A stretch of 64,000 bases of DNA. Origin: SPCO01 sp964427285. GTDB lineage: Bacteria > Chloroflexota > Limnocylindria > Limnocylindrales > CSP1-4. Below are positions 23,784 through 31,789 of this stretch, one piece after another. Below the pieces are notes generated by a model that did no database searches, was not told the origin of the DNA, and was given only the letters and a program-made list of their open reading frames with translations. The DNA is taken from contig CAYRTS010000009.1 of the NCBI GenBank assembly GCA_964427285.1, forward strand, positions 7,545-71,544. Reading direction: 5' to 3'. Numbering within the stretch: position 1 is the first letter of the stretch; each line of letters opens with the position of its first letter. The position numbers were made by a program, and so were the translations under genes.

Positions 23784-24563
23784 TCAGTGGCCGGCGCGGC
23801 CGCCCGAGATGTCGAAGACGGCGCCGGTGGAGAACGAGCATTCGTCCGAGGCCAGCCAGGCGACCATCGCCGCGACCTCCTCGGGTCGACCGAGGCGACC
23901 GACCGGGTGACGTCGCCGAACCCCGTCAAGATCCGCCTCCGTCAGGCCCGCCCAGTTGTGGGTATAGATGGCGCCGGGGGTGATCGCGTTGACCAGGATG
24001 CCTCGCTCGGCCACCTCGAAGGCGAGCGCCTTGGTCAGGCCGATCACCCCGGCCTTTGCGGCAGCGTAGGCGACCGGGTTGTGCTTGCCCTCCTTGCCGG
24101 CGATCGACGAGATGTTGACGATCCGACCCCAGCCCAGCCCAAGCATGGCGGGCACCACCGCCCGGCAGCAATGGAAGACTCCGGTCAGGTCGATGTCAAT
24201 CGTCCGCTGCCAGGCGTCGAGCGGCAGCTCCCAGGTCGGGATCATTCCCTCCGAAACCCCGGCGTTGTTGACGAGAATGTCGATCCGGCCGGCCCAGGCC
24301 AGGGTGGCGGCGACCATCGCCTCGACCGACGGGTACGACGTGACATCCACGACAACGGCGAGTGCCCGGTCCCCCGACGGGTCGAGCCGTCGGGCGAGCG
24401 CCTCGGCCGGCTCGAGGATCACGTCGGCGACCACCACCCGGACGCCGTCGCGCACGAAGCGCTCGCACATGGCCGTTCCGAGCGCTCCCGCCGCGCCCGT
24501 CACGATCGCGACCCGGGATCCTGGCCCGAGATCGCTGGCGCTCGAGGCCCGGGGATCAGCCAC
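23784..24563 (-). CDS. Short-chain dehydrogenase/reductase
   Basis: A 259-residue classical SDR. AIVTGAAGALGTAM near residue 19 is the T-G-x-x-x-G-x-G cofactor motif, ILVNNAGVSEG near residue 97 the N-N-A-G motif, and NISSIAGKEGKHNPVAYAAAK holds Ser-Tyr-Lys. VNAITPGAIYT follows. The GTG start overlaps the MFS stop by 8 bases and is preceded by GGAGG, so the two are one operon. Likely reduces or oxidises a sugar-acid or keto compound; cofactor preference is not clear. Confidence 0.92.
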   Translation of the reverse strand: MADPRASSASDLGPGSRVAIVTGAAGALGTAMCERFVRDGVRVVVADVILEPAEALARRLDPSGDRALAVVVDVTSYPSVEAMVAATLAWAGRIDILVNNAGVSEGMIPTWELPLDAWQRTIDIDLTGVFHCCRAVVPAMLGLGWGRIVNISSIAGKEGKHNPVAYAAAKAGVIGLTKALAFEVAERGILVNAITPGAIYTHNWAGLTEADLDGVRRRHPVGRLGRPEEVAAMVAWLASDECSFSTGAVFDISGGRAGH

Positions 24564-25899
24564 CTCTGACGCCTCCCCTGCCGTGTACCGCGCCCGAGCC
24601 GACCAGGTTCCCCGTCAGCGTCCGCCCGTCGCGAGCCACCGCCAGCGTTGCCAGATGCGGGCGAACGACGAACGCGACCAGGCCGGTCAGGCCGAGGCCG
24701 ACGCCGCACAGGAACACCGTGGTCCGCGCCGTGGTGGCCTCGGCGACGAACCCGGTCAGCAGGCTGCCCACCGGCATCATCCCCCAGTAGAGCATCGCGA
24801 ACAGGCTCACCATCCGGCCCCGAAGCCTCGGCGGGGCAAGTGCCTGGATCAACGTGACGCTGGACGCTGCATAGGTCAGGATGCTGCCACCGACGCCGAC
24901 CAGCGCCAGCATCGCCAACGGGACGCCCGGCGCCAGCCCGAAGGCCACCATCGAGATCGCCGCGCCGGCTAGACCACCAATCACCCCGCGCCCATGTCCA
25001 ACGCGGCGATGCGCCGCCTCCAGTGAAAGGCCCGCGAGCATCCCGCCGATGCCGCTGACCACCAACAGGGCACCGAGCCCGCCCGCGCCGATGCCCAGCT
25101 CCTCGGCGGCGAGCGGCAGGACGAAGATGTAGCCGAGACCGATCGTCCCGGGGGCGATCGCCAGCACGATCAGGACACCCAGGGTGGGATGCGCGACGGC
25201 GTACCGAAAGGCTTCGACCAGCGGCCCGATCAGGGTCGAGCGCGGCCTGTCCAGATCCTCTCCCGCCGTGCGCTGGACGACCGGCAGGCGGCCCAAAGCC
25301 AGCGCCGGCCCAGCCGAGAGGAGCGCCACGGCCGCGAAACCGATGGCCGGCGACGTGGCCGCCAGGAGCGTCCCGCCAATCAGTCCACCAACGATGCGCG
25401 CAGCGTTCATGTGCAGGAAGTTGAGCGTCACCGCGCTCGACAGCGCCGGCGGCGGCACGAGGTCGCTGACGATCGCGACCGATGCCGGTGTCCCGATCGC
25501 CTGGGCGATCCCAAGGACGAACGCGAGGCCGACGATCAAAAGGTAGGGAGGACTTCCGGTCGCCGCAACAAGCGCGAGCACCCCCGCGATCGCGGCGATC
25601 CCAGTGAGCGAGATCACGAGCATGCGCCGCGACCCGAGCCGATCGGTGAACACGCCCGCGTGGGCGGTCAGCAGGAGCGCGGGCAGACCGTACGCCGAGA
25701 ACGCGACCCCGACCGCGGCCGCCGACCCGGTCAATTGGAGCACATACCAGCCCAGCGCTGAGAACATCACGAAACCGCCACTGCTGAATGACAGCATCGA
25801 GCCCAGGAACAGCCGGTACGGCGCGTAGCGTAGGGCAGACCAGCCGACCCGGTCCAGTCGCGATTCGGTCGTCCGGATGGCTCCGCTCTCCGTCGTCAC
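24556..25899 (-). CDS. MFS transporter (MFS_3-like)
   Basis: A 447-residue membrane protein with about 12 hydrophobic helices. FTDRLGSRRMLVISLTG is the MFS A-motif loop. LVPPPALSSAVTLNFLHMNA resembles the same region of the 12256 transporter (LVPPAAVSSAVSLNFLLMNG), so the two are paralogues. The GTG at 25899 is chosen because TACACT lies six bases upstream; a longer frame to 25932 would cover that box. It is cotranscribed with the SDR downstream. Transported compound unknown. Confidence 0.88.
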   Translation of the reverse strand: MTTESGAIRTTESRLDRVGWSALRYAPYRLFLGSMLSFSSGGFVMFSALGWYVLQLTGSAAAVGVAFSAYGLPALLLTAHAGVFTDRLGSRRMLVISLTGIAAIAGVLALVAATGSPPYLLIVGLAFVLGIAQAIGTPASVAIVSDLVPPPALSSAVTLNFLHMNAARIVGGLIGGTLLAATSPAIGFAAVALLSAGPALALGRLPVVQRTAGEDLDRPRSTLIGPLVEAFRYAVAHPTLGVLIVLAIAPGTIGLGYIFVLPLAAEELGIGAGGLGALLVVSGIGGMLAGLSLEAAHRRVGHGRGVIGGLAGAAISMVAFGLAPGVPLAMLALVGVGGSILTYAASSVTLIQALAPPRLRGRMVSLFAMLYWGMMPVGSLLTGFVAEATTARTTVFLCGVGLGLTGLVAFVVRPHLATLAVARDGRTLTGNLVGSGAVHGRGGVRGG

Positions 25900-25905
25900 C
25901 CCGCG

Positions 25906-25911
25906 AGTGTA
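25906..25911 (-). promoter_or_regulatory. Candidate -10 box of a leaderless promoter for the MFS-SDR operon
   Basis: On the minus strand TACACT, then CGCGGG, then GTG at 25899. No Shine-Dalgarno sequence is present. Confidence 0.4.
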
Positions 25912-25961
25912 AGTCACACTGGACAGGACCACCGGAGTTGCAGTGCTACCCTACTCCCTCC

Positions 25962-26882
25962 ATGGATCGCATTGAGTTTGGGTTCCACGTGCCGCCCGGC
26001 GATCGCGAGATGGGGCGGGTTGACCGCTCCACGTATGTCGCTGATCTGGACCGGATGCTGGCGATTGCGGGGCCGATCTTCGATTCGCTGTGGGTTTCCG
26101 ACCACCTGATGGAAGGCGACCGCTTCCGGATCGAGCCGTGGACCCAGCTGACCTGGCTGGCCGCGCGCGTCCCAGGCGTGCGCCTGGGCCACAACGTGCT
26201 GGCCAACTCGTACCGCCACCCAGCCCTGATGGCCAAGATGGCGGCCAGCCTCCAGGCGATGAGCGGCGGTCGGTTCATCCTCGGCTATGGCGCCGGCTGG
26301 CTCGAGGACGAGTACCGCGCCTACGGTTACCCATTCCCATCCACCCGCGAGCGGATCGCCCAGATGGACGAGGCCCTGCGGCTGATCAAGACCATGTGGA
26401 CGGAGTCGCCGGCGACATTCGAAGGGGCGTGGTACCAGGTCCGCGATGCGTACTGCGAGCCACGACCCGAACCCGTCCCGCCCATCATGATCGGCGGCAG
26501 CGGCGAGCGATACCTCCTCCGAGCTGTCGCGGAACACGCCGACTGGTGGCTCTCGTATGCCGACCGCCGCGACGTGCAGGAACACAAGCTGGCCGTGCTG
26601 GCGGACCATTGCCGGGACATTGGGCGCGACCCTGCTTCGATCCGCAAGGCCATCCCGTGGACGGTCTACCTCCGTCGCGATCGGGCAGCGGCGAGGCGCT
26701 GGGCGGGCGACGCGGTCGAGGGCGAGCGGCCGGCCGTTGCCGGCGATCCGGCGGAGGTGCGCGATCGAATTGAGGAGGCGATCGGCCTGGGGTTCAACAT
26801 GATCCAGCTCCGGTTCGCCGGTTTGATGGACACTGCCGACATCGAACTATTCGCCGACGAGGTCCTGCCGCACTTCCGCTGA
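25962..26882 (+). CDS. LLM-class flavin-dependent oxidoreductase
   Basis: A 306-residue luciferase-like protein. It begins MDRIEFGFHVPPGDREM, with FDSLWVSDHLMEG near residue 43, QAMSGGRFILGYGAGWLEDE near residue 101, and PPIMIGGSGERYLLR near residue 174. The last matches the F420-dependent LLM subgroup (P-h-h-I-G-G-x-G). The start is taken at the ATG because homology begins there and TACCCT lies just upstream. A threonine aldolase gene follows 42 bases later. Natural substrate unknown. Confidence 0.9.
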   Translation: MDRIEFGFHVPPGDREMGRVDRSTYVADLDRMLAIAGPIFDSLWVSDHLMEGDRFRIEPWTQLTWLAARVPGVRLGHNVLANSYRHPALMAKMAASLQAMSGGRFILGYGAGWLEDEYRAYGYPFPSTRERIAQMDEALRLIKTMWTESPATFEGAWYQVRDAYCEPRPEPVPPIMIGGSGERYLLRAVAEHADWWLSYADRRDVQEHKLAVLADHCRDIGRDPASIRKAIPWTVYLRRDRAAARRWAGDAVEGERPAVAGDPAEVRDRIEEAIGLGFNMIQLRFAGLMDTADIELFADEVLPHFR

Positions 26883-26924
26883 CCCAGCGCCGAACCGCCG
26901 CCACCCCCAAGCAGGAGCCCAACC

Positions 26925-28037
26925 GTGATCGATCTTCGCTCCGATACCGTCACCCAGCCCTCCCCGGCCATGCGCCGGGCGATGGCGCAGGCCGAGGTCG
27001 GTGACGACGTGTTTGGCGAGGACCCCACCGTCCGGGCGCTCGAGGAGCGGTCCGCGGAGCTGCTCGGCACGGAGGCCGCTCTGCTGGTCACCAGCGGCAC
27101 CATGGGCAACCTCGTCGGGCTGATGGCCCACGTGCCGCGCGGTGGCGAGATCATCGGTCCGGCAGAGATCCACACCTTCTCGAGCGAGGGGGCCGGGCAT
27201 GCCGTCATCGTCGGCGCGTCCGTCCGCATGCTGCCGTGGGCCGACGACGGCACGATGGATCTCGCCGTCATCCGCAGCGCGGTGCGCGATCCGGACGACG
27301 TCCACGAGCCGATCACATCGTTGATCACGATCGAGAACACCCATTCACTGTCGATGGCGCAGCCGCTGACCCCGGCCTATACACGGTCGGTCGCGAACCT
27401 CGCGCGCGAACTCGGCGTCCCGCTATTCATCGACGGCGCCCGGATGTTCAACGCGGCGGTCACCCTCGGTGTGCCCGCGCGGGACCTCGTGCCTTCCGGC
27501 GCGTCCGCCACGTTCTGCCTGTCGAAGAGCCTGGCCTGCCCGGTCGGCTCGGTGGTCGTAGGGGACGCCGCGTTCATCGCCCGTGCCCGCCGTGCCCGCA
27601 AGATGGTCGGCGGCGGCATGCGTCAGGCCGGGGTGATCGCGGCCGCCGGCCTCGTGGCGCTCCAGGACGGTCCGGCCGGCATGATCGAGCGCCTCGCCGA
27701 GGATCACGCCAACGCCCGCCGGCTGGCCGACGCGCTGGCGACAATGGAGGGCGTGACTCGCCTGGATCCGACCCGTGTCCGCACCAACTTCGTGCTGTTC
27801 GGGATCGGTTCTCCTGTCTGGCCGGACGATGCCACGGGGCGAGGCGCCGTGCTCCGGCAGCGCGCTGCCTTCCTGGACGCGCTCACCAGTCGCGGCGTCC
27901 GCATGATCGAATACCCCAAGGGCATGATCCGAGCGATCCCCCACTACGGCGTCGACGCGGCCGACATCGAAACCACGATCAATGCCGCGCGAGCGACGCT
28001 CGCCGAGATCAGATTGGTGTCGGCGGTGACGGCCTGA
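26925..28037 (+). CDS. Low-specificity L-threonine aldolase (PLP)
   Basis: A 370-residue fold-type I PLP enzyme cleaving L-threonine or allo-threonine to glycine and acetaldehyde. MIDLRSDTVTQPSPAMRRAM is the signature N-terminus. VGDDVFGEDPTVRALEE follows near residue 26. LFIDGARMFNA near residue 166 holds the PLP-pairing aspartate, and TFCLSKSLACPVGS near residue 192 the Schiff-base lysine. The GTG start has AGGAG upstream. The stop is followed, in the same frame, by a DUF4160 remnant. Length is slightly above the usual 340 or so. Confidence 0.93.
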   Translation: MIDLRSDTVTQPSPAMRRAMAQAEVGDDVFGEDPTVRALEERSAELLGTEAALLVTSGTMGNLVGLMAHVPRGGEIIGPAEIHTFSSEGAGHAVIVGASVRMLPWADDGTMDLAVIRSAVRDPDDVHEPITSLITIENTHSLSMAQPLTPAYTRSVANLARELGVPLFIDGARMFNAAVTLGVPARDLVPSGASATFCLSKSLACPVGSVVVGDAAFIARARRARKMVGGGMRQAGVIAAAGLVALQDGPAGMIERLAEDHANARRLADALATMEGVTRLDPTRVRTNFVLFGIGSPVWPDDATGRGAVLRQRAAFLDALTSRGVRMIEYPKGMIRAIPHYGVDAADIETTINAARATLAEIRLVSAVTA

Positions 28038-28136
28038 TCAGCCGCGGTGCATCGAGCCGAACTCCTCAGGGATTGGGATCTCGCCAAGGCCAGTCAGCCG
28101 CTCGACCCAATCGCTCCCCTGGACCAGGATTGGTAG
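28038..28136 (+). pseudogene. C-terminal remnant of a DUF4160 protein
   Basis: Thirty-two codons directly after the threonine-aldolase stop read VHRAELLRDWDLA and then ASQPLDPIAPL before TAG. This matches the end of DUF4160 proteins (H-R-E-E-L-L-x-x-W-x-x-A ... I-x-P-L). The N-terminal two thirds are missing. DUF4160 normally sits just upstream of DUF2442, exactly as here (3 bases before 28140), so the pair has lost its first member. Confidence 0.6.
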
Positions 28137-28139
28137 GCG

Positions 28140-28430
28140 ATGCTGGAAATCTGCACCGTTGAGGCACTTGAGGGGCGCTCCGTTCGCATGACGCTGTCGG
28201 ACGGCTCGGTGGTCGAGCGCGATCTGACCGATCTGCTCTGGGGCCCGGTGTTCGAACCGATCATCGCCAACGATGGCGTGTTCCGATCCGTGTATGTTGA
28301 CTATGGGACGCTGGCCTGGCCGGGTGACGTTGACATCGCGCCAGAGACGCTGATCTGGGATGGGCCGACCCCTGTCGACGAGACGACTCGCCGTCCCGAG
28401 GCGTTTCTCCGGCCGCGGCGACCACGGTAG
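28140..28430 (+). CDS. DUF2442 domain protein
   Basis: A 96-residue protein. It begins MLEICTVEALEGRSVRMTLS, then DGSVVERDLTDLLWGPVFEP near residue 20, and YGTLAWPGDVDIAPETLIWD near residue 55. This is the compact DUF2442 fold, whose hallmark is the final W-P-x-x-x-D-I-x-P-x-x-L. DUF2442 genes pair with DUF4160 and are suspected toxin-antitoxin or mobile accessory modules. Here the partner is only a fragment, so an intact pair is not encoded. Confidence 0.85.
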   Translation: MLEICTVEALEGRSVRMTLSDGSVVERDLTDLLWGPVFEPIIANDGVFRSVYVDYGTLAWPGDVDIAPETLIWDGPTPVDETTRRPEAFLRPRRPR

Positions 28431-28451
28431 TGATCCGCAGCGGGCCGAGTC

Positions 28452-28880
28452 TCAGTCTGGGAACCGCCACTGGAAGCGTTCGGGGCGCACGACGATCAGG
28501 ACGCGGTCAGCCTTGATCTTCTCCCAGTGGGTGACGACGTCCGCCTCGAGCGGCTCGTATTTGCGGATGAGGTCCATGGTCCGCTCTCGGACGTCGCCCT
28601 CGACCACCTCGGCGGTCCCGAAGATCTGGACGTAGTTGGTCATCCGCGCGGGCCCGTCGATGCACAGGGTGACGCGCGGATCGCGCTTCGCGTTCCGGTA
28701 CTTGACCGTCCAGTCGAGCGTGCTCACCCAGAATCGGGCGCCGTCCCAGAAGTACCAGTTGGGCGTCAACTGGGGCCGGCCATCGGGCATGATCGTGGCG
28801 ACGATCGCATGCAGTCGCTCGCGCAGGAATGCCTGCTGGGTCTCCGTCAGGGCGGCGGCAAGGGCGGGCTCGTCGGGCAT
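28452..28880 (-). CDS. PPOX-fold flavin/F420-dependent protein
   Basis: A 142-residue split-barrel protein. HAIVATIMPDGRPQLTPNWY near residue 25 is the usual PPOX strand pair, WVSTLDWTVKYRNAKRDPRV near residue 50 the phosphate-binding region, and VTLCIDGPARMTNYVQIFG follows. This pattern resembles the Rv1155-type F420 class, although the F420 assignment is inference. The ATG at 28880 overlaps the last base of the transketolase stop (TGATG) and has GGAGG upstream, so it is cotranscribed with that gene. Confidence 0.87.
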   Translation of the reverse strand: MPDEPALAAALTETQQAFLRERLHAIVATIMPDGRPQLTPNWYFWDGARFWVSTLDWTVKYRNAKRDPRVTLCIDGPARMTNYVQIFGTAEVVEGDVRERTMDLIRKYEPLEADVVTHWEKIKADRVLIVVRPERFQWRFPD

Positions 28881-31354
28881 CAAGAGGCCTCCAATTCGAG
28901 TGCCAGGATCGCGGCCTCGACGATGTGATCGGCGTCGATCCCGGCGTATCGATAGAGATCCGGGATGGTCCCGGACTGGCCGAAGCTGTCCATCCCGAGC
29001 GGCACGACGGGAGCCCCGAACGCCCCGCCGACAAAACTCAGACTGTGCGAGGCGGCATCGGCCACGGTGACGATCGGTGCCCGCCGCTCGCCGGGCGGGA
29101 TCAGCGTCCCGAGGTGCCCGACCCGGTCCTTGCGGCCATGGCGCAGGGCATCCAGGCGACCCGCGTGCTGCCCGGCCGCCAGCCGCTCCGCCGACGTGAC
29201 CACGATCAGATTCGCGGAGATCTCCTCGCGATGGAGCGTCCGGACCGCGGCGACGGCTTCCGGGACGATCGAGCCCACCGCGACGACCTGCACGACCGGG
29301 CTGCCGGGCGGCAACGGTTCTGGCGCATCGGACGGTTCGAGCAACCGGTACCCGCCGGCGAGGACCGCGTCGCGCCAGCCGTCGAGCCCAAGGCGCGCCT
29401 CAACCGTGGCAGACAGCGACTGGTCGATCGGACGCGTGCCGAGCCGCAGGTAGGTCGCGAACCCATCGGTTGGGTCCAGGCAGCCCCGGATTCCCTCGAG
29501 CATGGTCCACGTGACCTCGCGCCCAAACACCGGCTCGTATGAGCGGAGCCCCGGCAGCTCGATCCCGAGCGATGGCGTGATCGTGGACTGGTGCGCGCCG
29601 CCCTCGGGTGCGAGGCTGACGCCGGCCGGCGTCCCCACGAGGATGAAGCGGGCGTTGACGTACAGGGCGTAGATGAGCGCGTCGAGGCCGCGCGCGACAA
29701 ACGAGTCATACACCGCGCCGATCGGGGCCAGCCGCTCGCCGAACAGCTCCCCGGATAGGCCGAACTGGCTCAGCCACATGAACAGGTTCATCTCGCTGAT
29801 CCCGAGTTCGATGTGGCGACCGGTCGGGCCAAGCGTCCACGCCAGGGGCCGTTTGACGTCCCCGCGGTCGGGACCGGCTTCGGTGGCAAAGACCCCGGCG
29901 CGGTTGATCCATCCGCCGAGGTTGGTCGAAACCGCAACATCCGGTGCGGAGGTCACGAGCCGCTGCCCAACCTGCGGGTCGCGCGCGAGCGCCGCCATTG
30001 TGTCGCCGAACGCCTGCTGCGTGCTCGTCATCGCCCCGATCCGGACGTCGGGCGGCGCAATCGTCGGTGCGACCGCTGGGGCGATCTGGATCGGCGGGGA
30101 ACCGTAGCCCAGCTCGACTCGACGCCGAGCGCACAGGCGCGCCTCCGGAGAACCTGCCGAGAACGCCGCCCAGGGATCAGCCGGATCGGCCCCCAGCGGA
30201 CCGCTCAGCGCCTCCACCTGCTCCGCTCCCAGCAGCGCCGAATGGTTGAGGCTGTCACCAGCGAACGGCAGCCGCCAGCCCTTGATCGTGTAGGCGAACA
30301 GGACCGTCGGCCGTCCGCGTTCGCGATCGGCGGCACGAAGCGTCCGCTCCAACTCCGCCTGATCGTGACCGCCGAGGTCGGCCAGCAGGTCCGGCAGGTC
30401 GTCGTCCGGGATGTCGGCCACGGTTCGGGCCAGTGCATCGCGGCGTGCCGCCGGATGGCCGGCAATGAGCCGCTCGCGGGCATCGGCGCCCGGCCGTCGG
30501 ATGAGGATCTGGTACTCCTCGTTCTCCATATCGTCGATCCGGTCGCGCAGCGCCTGGCCGCCGGGCATGGCGAAGCGCGCCTGAAGACGGCGCCCATACT
30601 TGGCCTCGATGGCGTGCCAGCCGGCCGCGGCGAACATGGCTTCTACCCGCCGGACGCGGATCCCGGGGACCACGCGATCCAGGCTCTGTCGGTTCAGGTC
30701 AACGATCATCGTGAAGTTGCCCAGATCGCCCAGGCCCTCCTCGAGGATGGCCTCCCAGACGTTGCCCTCATCCAGCTCCGCATCGCCGACCAGGGCAACA
30801 AAACGCCGCTCCGGCTGTCGTGCCACGGTGTCGTGGAAGTGGAGCCGCAGATACCGGTCCGCCAGGGCCGCGAACATCGGTGCCACGGCCCCGAGACCGA
30901 CGGACCCGGTGGAGAAGTCGACCGGATCCGGATCCTTGGTCCGCGACGGGTACGACTGAAGCGCTCCAAACTCGCGTAGCCGGGGCAGCATGGATTGATC
31001 CAGGTTGCCGAGCAGGTACTGGATCGCGTGGAAGCCCGGAGAGGCGTGCGGCTTGGTCGCCACGAGATCGCCGGCCCGGAGCCACCGAAAGTACAGCGCG
31101 GTCAGGATCGAGACGTTGGAAGCGGTGGATGCCTGGTGGCCACCGACCTTGATCCCGCCGACGCTCGGTCGGACGTGGTTCGCCTCGTGGACCATGCGGA
31201 CCGCCAGCCAGAGGACGCGACGTGCAACGGCATCGAGGGTTGCGTCCGCGGGGTTCGCCAGGTTCGCCGGATCCGTGAGGTCGGTGCTGCGAGGCGTGCG
31301 ACGACGCGAGGCGCGGTTCCTGGAAGGGCGGGATTCCGGGTCGGCGACGGGCAC
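28880..31354 (-). CDS. Transketolase-family / homodimeric pyruvate-dehydrogenase-E1-like TPP enzyme
   Basis: About 824 residues. RPSVGGIKVGGHQASTASNV opens the thiamine-diphosphate domain. FVALVGDAELDEGNVWEAIL near residue 200 supplies the G-D-(x)n-N Mg2+/TPP motif. HIELGISEMNLFMWLSQFGL starts the pyrimidine domain with its catalytic glutamate, and GGAHQSTITPSLG follows. The layout matches AceE-like E1 and transketolase-like proteins, not classic sugar transketolase. The start is uncertain: the frame extends upstream through a 10-bp tandem repeat, and GTG 31354 is the first start outside it. No E2 or E3 gene is nearby. Confidence 0.85.
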   Translation of the reverse strand: MPVADPESRPSRNRASRRRTPRSTDLTDPANLANPADATLDAVARRVLWLAVRMVHEANHVRPSVGGIKVGGHQASTASNVSILTALYFRWLRAGDLVATKPHASPGFHAIQYLLGNLDQSMLPRLREFGALQSYPSRTKDPDPVDFSTGSVGLGAVAPMFAALADRYLRLHFHDTVARQPERRFVALVGDAELDEGNVWEAILEEGLGDLGNFTMIVDLNRQSLDRVVPGIRVRRVEAMFAAAGWHAIEAKYGRRLQARFAMPGGQALRDRIDDMENEEYQILIRRPGADARERLIAGHPAARRDALARTVADIPDDDLPDLLADLGGHDQAELERTLRAADRERGRPTVLFAYTIKGWRLPFAGDSLNHSALLGAEQVEALSGPLGADPADPWAAFSAGSPEARLCARRRVELGYGSPPIQIAPAVAPTIAPPDVRIGAMTSTQQAFGDTMAALARDPQVGQRLVTSAPDVAVSTNLGGWINRAGVFATEAGPDRGDVKRPLAWTLGPTGRHIELGISEMNLFMWLSQFGLSGELFGERLAPIGAVYDSFVARGLDALIYALYVNARFILVGTPAGVSLAPEGGAHQSTITPSLGIELPGLRSYEPVFGREVTWTMLEGIRGCLDPTDGFATYLRLGTRPIDQSLSATVEARLGLDGWRDAVLAGGYRLLEPSDAPEPLPPGSPVVQVVAVGSIVPEAVAAVRTLHREEISANLIVVTSAERLAAGQHAGRLDALRHGRKDRVGHLGTLIPPGERRAPIVTVADAASHSLSFVGGAFGAPVVPLGMDSFGQSGTIPDLYRYAGIDADHIVEAAILALELEAS

Positions 31355-31370
31355 GGCGTTGGCTGCTCCA

Positions 31371-31450
31371 TGCTTGGCGATGCTTGGCGATGCTTGGCGA
31401 TGCAGGGCGATGCAGGGCGATGCAGGGCGATGCTGGGCGATGCATGGCGC
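31371..31450. repeat. 10-bp tandem repeat, eight units
   Basis: Eight consecutive 10-base units: TGCTTGGCGA three times, TGCAGGGCGA three times, TGCTGGGCGA once and TGCATGGCGC once. It lies between the transketolase-like start and the IclR-type palindrome. A frame through it reads into the transketolase gene, so repeat length could change any N-terminal extension. Confidence 0.95.
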
Positions 31451-31473
31451 ACGGACTGACCGCACCCCATCGT

Positions 31474-31490
31474 GTCCCGAAATACGGGAC
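31474..31490. promoter_or_regulatory. Candidate IclR-type operator palindrome
   Basis: GTCCCG-AAATA-CGGGAC is a perfect 6-5-6 inverted repeat. IclR regulators commonly bind 15-17 base palindromes of the form TTCCG-N5-CGGAA. The site sits between the divergent transketolase-like gene and the IclR gene at 31790. A further GGTCCCG half-site follows at 31494. Binding by that IclR protein is inference. Confidence 0.45.
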
Positions 31491-31789
31491 ATAGGTCCCG
31501 GATTTCTGTTACTCTACTGTGCCATGAGCAGCGTCCCTTGGTCAACGACACCGGATGCGCTCTGGGCCCCCTCCGCGAACCCGGCCGTATCCACCGGGTG
31601 CTTGTACCAGGCGCGCTTCGGCAACATTCGAGCGTGGTGGGTCGAAGGAAGCGACAGAAACTGCAGGAACTCCGAAGCGGCCGCGCTCAAATGTTCAGGA
31701 ATTGCGCCTGACAGGCGCGCCACGGCACGACCGGGGCCCGCCACGGCACGACCAGCCTCACCGTCATGATCCAGCACCCGGAAGCGGCG
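31491..31789. other. Gene-poor leader of the IclR operon with repeats
   Basis: No convincing gene. A TACTCT box (31510) precedes an ATG at 31524 that opens MSSVPWSTTPDALWAPSANP, which runs through the 114-bp element and may be a remnant or chance frame. After the element, a 21-base repeat (CGCCACGGCACGACC core) occurs twice at about 31719-31760. A further repeat (CGAACCGGCGCACCCGAG) begins near 31798 inside the IclR N-terminus. Confidence 0.5.
31605..31718 (+). repeat. 114-bp dispersed element, copy 2
   Basis: Same length as copy 1 (5995-6108) and aligning to its reverse complement without gaps. The outer 27 bases are imperfect inverted repeats of each other (19 of 27). The plus strand encodes GALRQHSSV ... 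LQELRSGRAQMFRNCA then TGA. The conserved frame against copy 1 suggests either peptide-level constraint or an element that happens to be open. Tandem repeats lie on both sides. Confidence 0.7.

Noticed and set aside
31371..31450. CRISPR or iteron origin
   Set aside because: Ten-base units with no spacing and no replication initiator gene nearby; a simple tandem repeat fits better.
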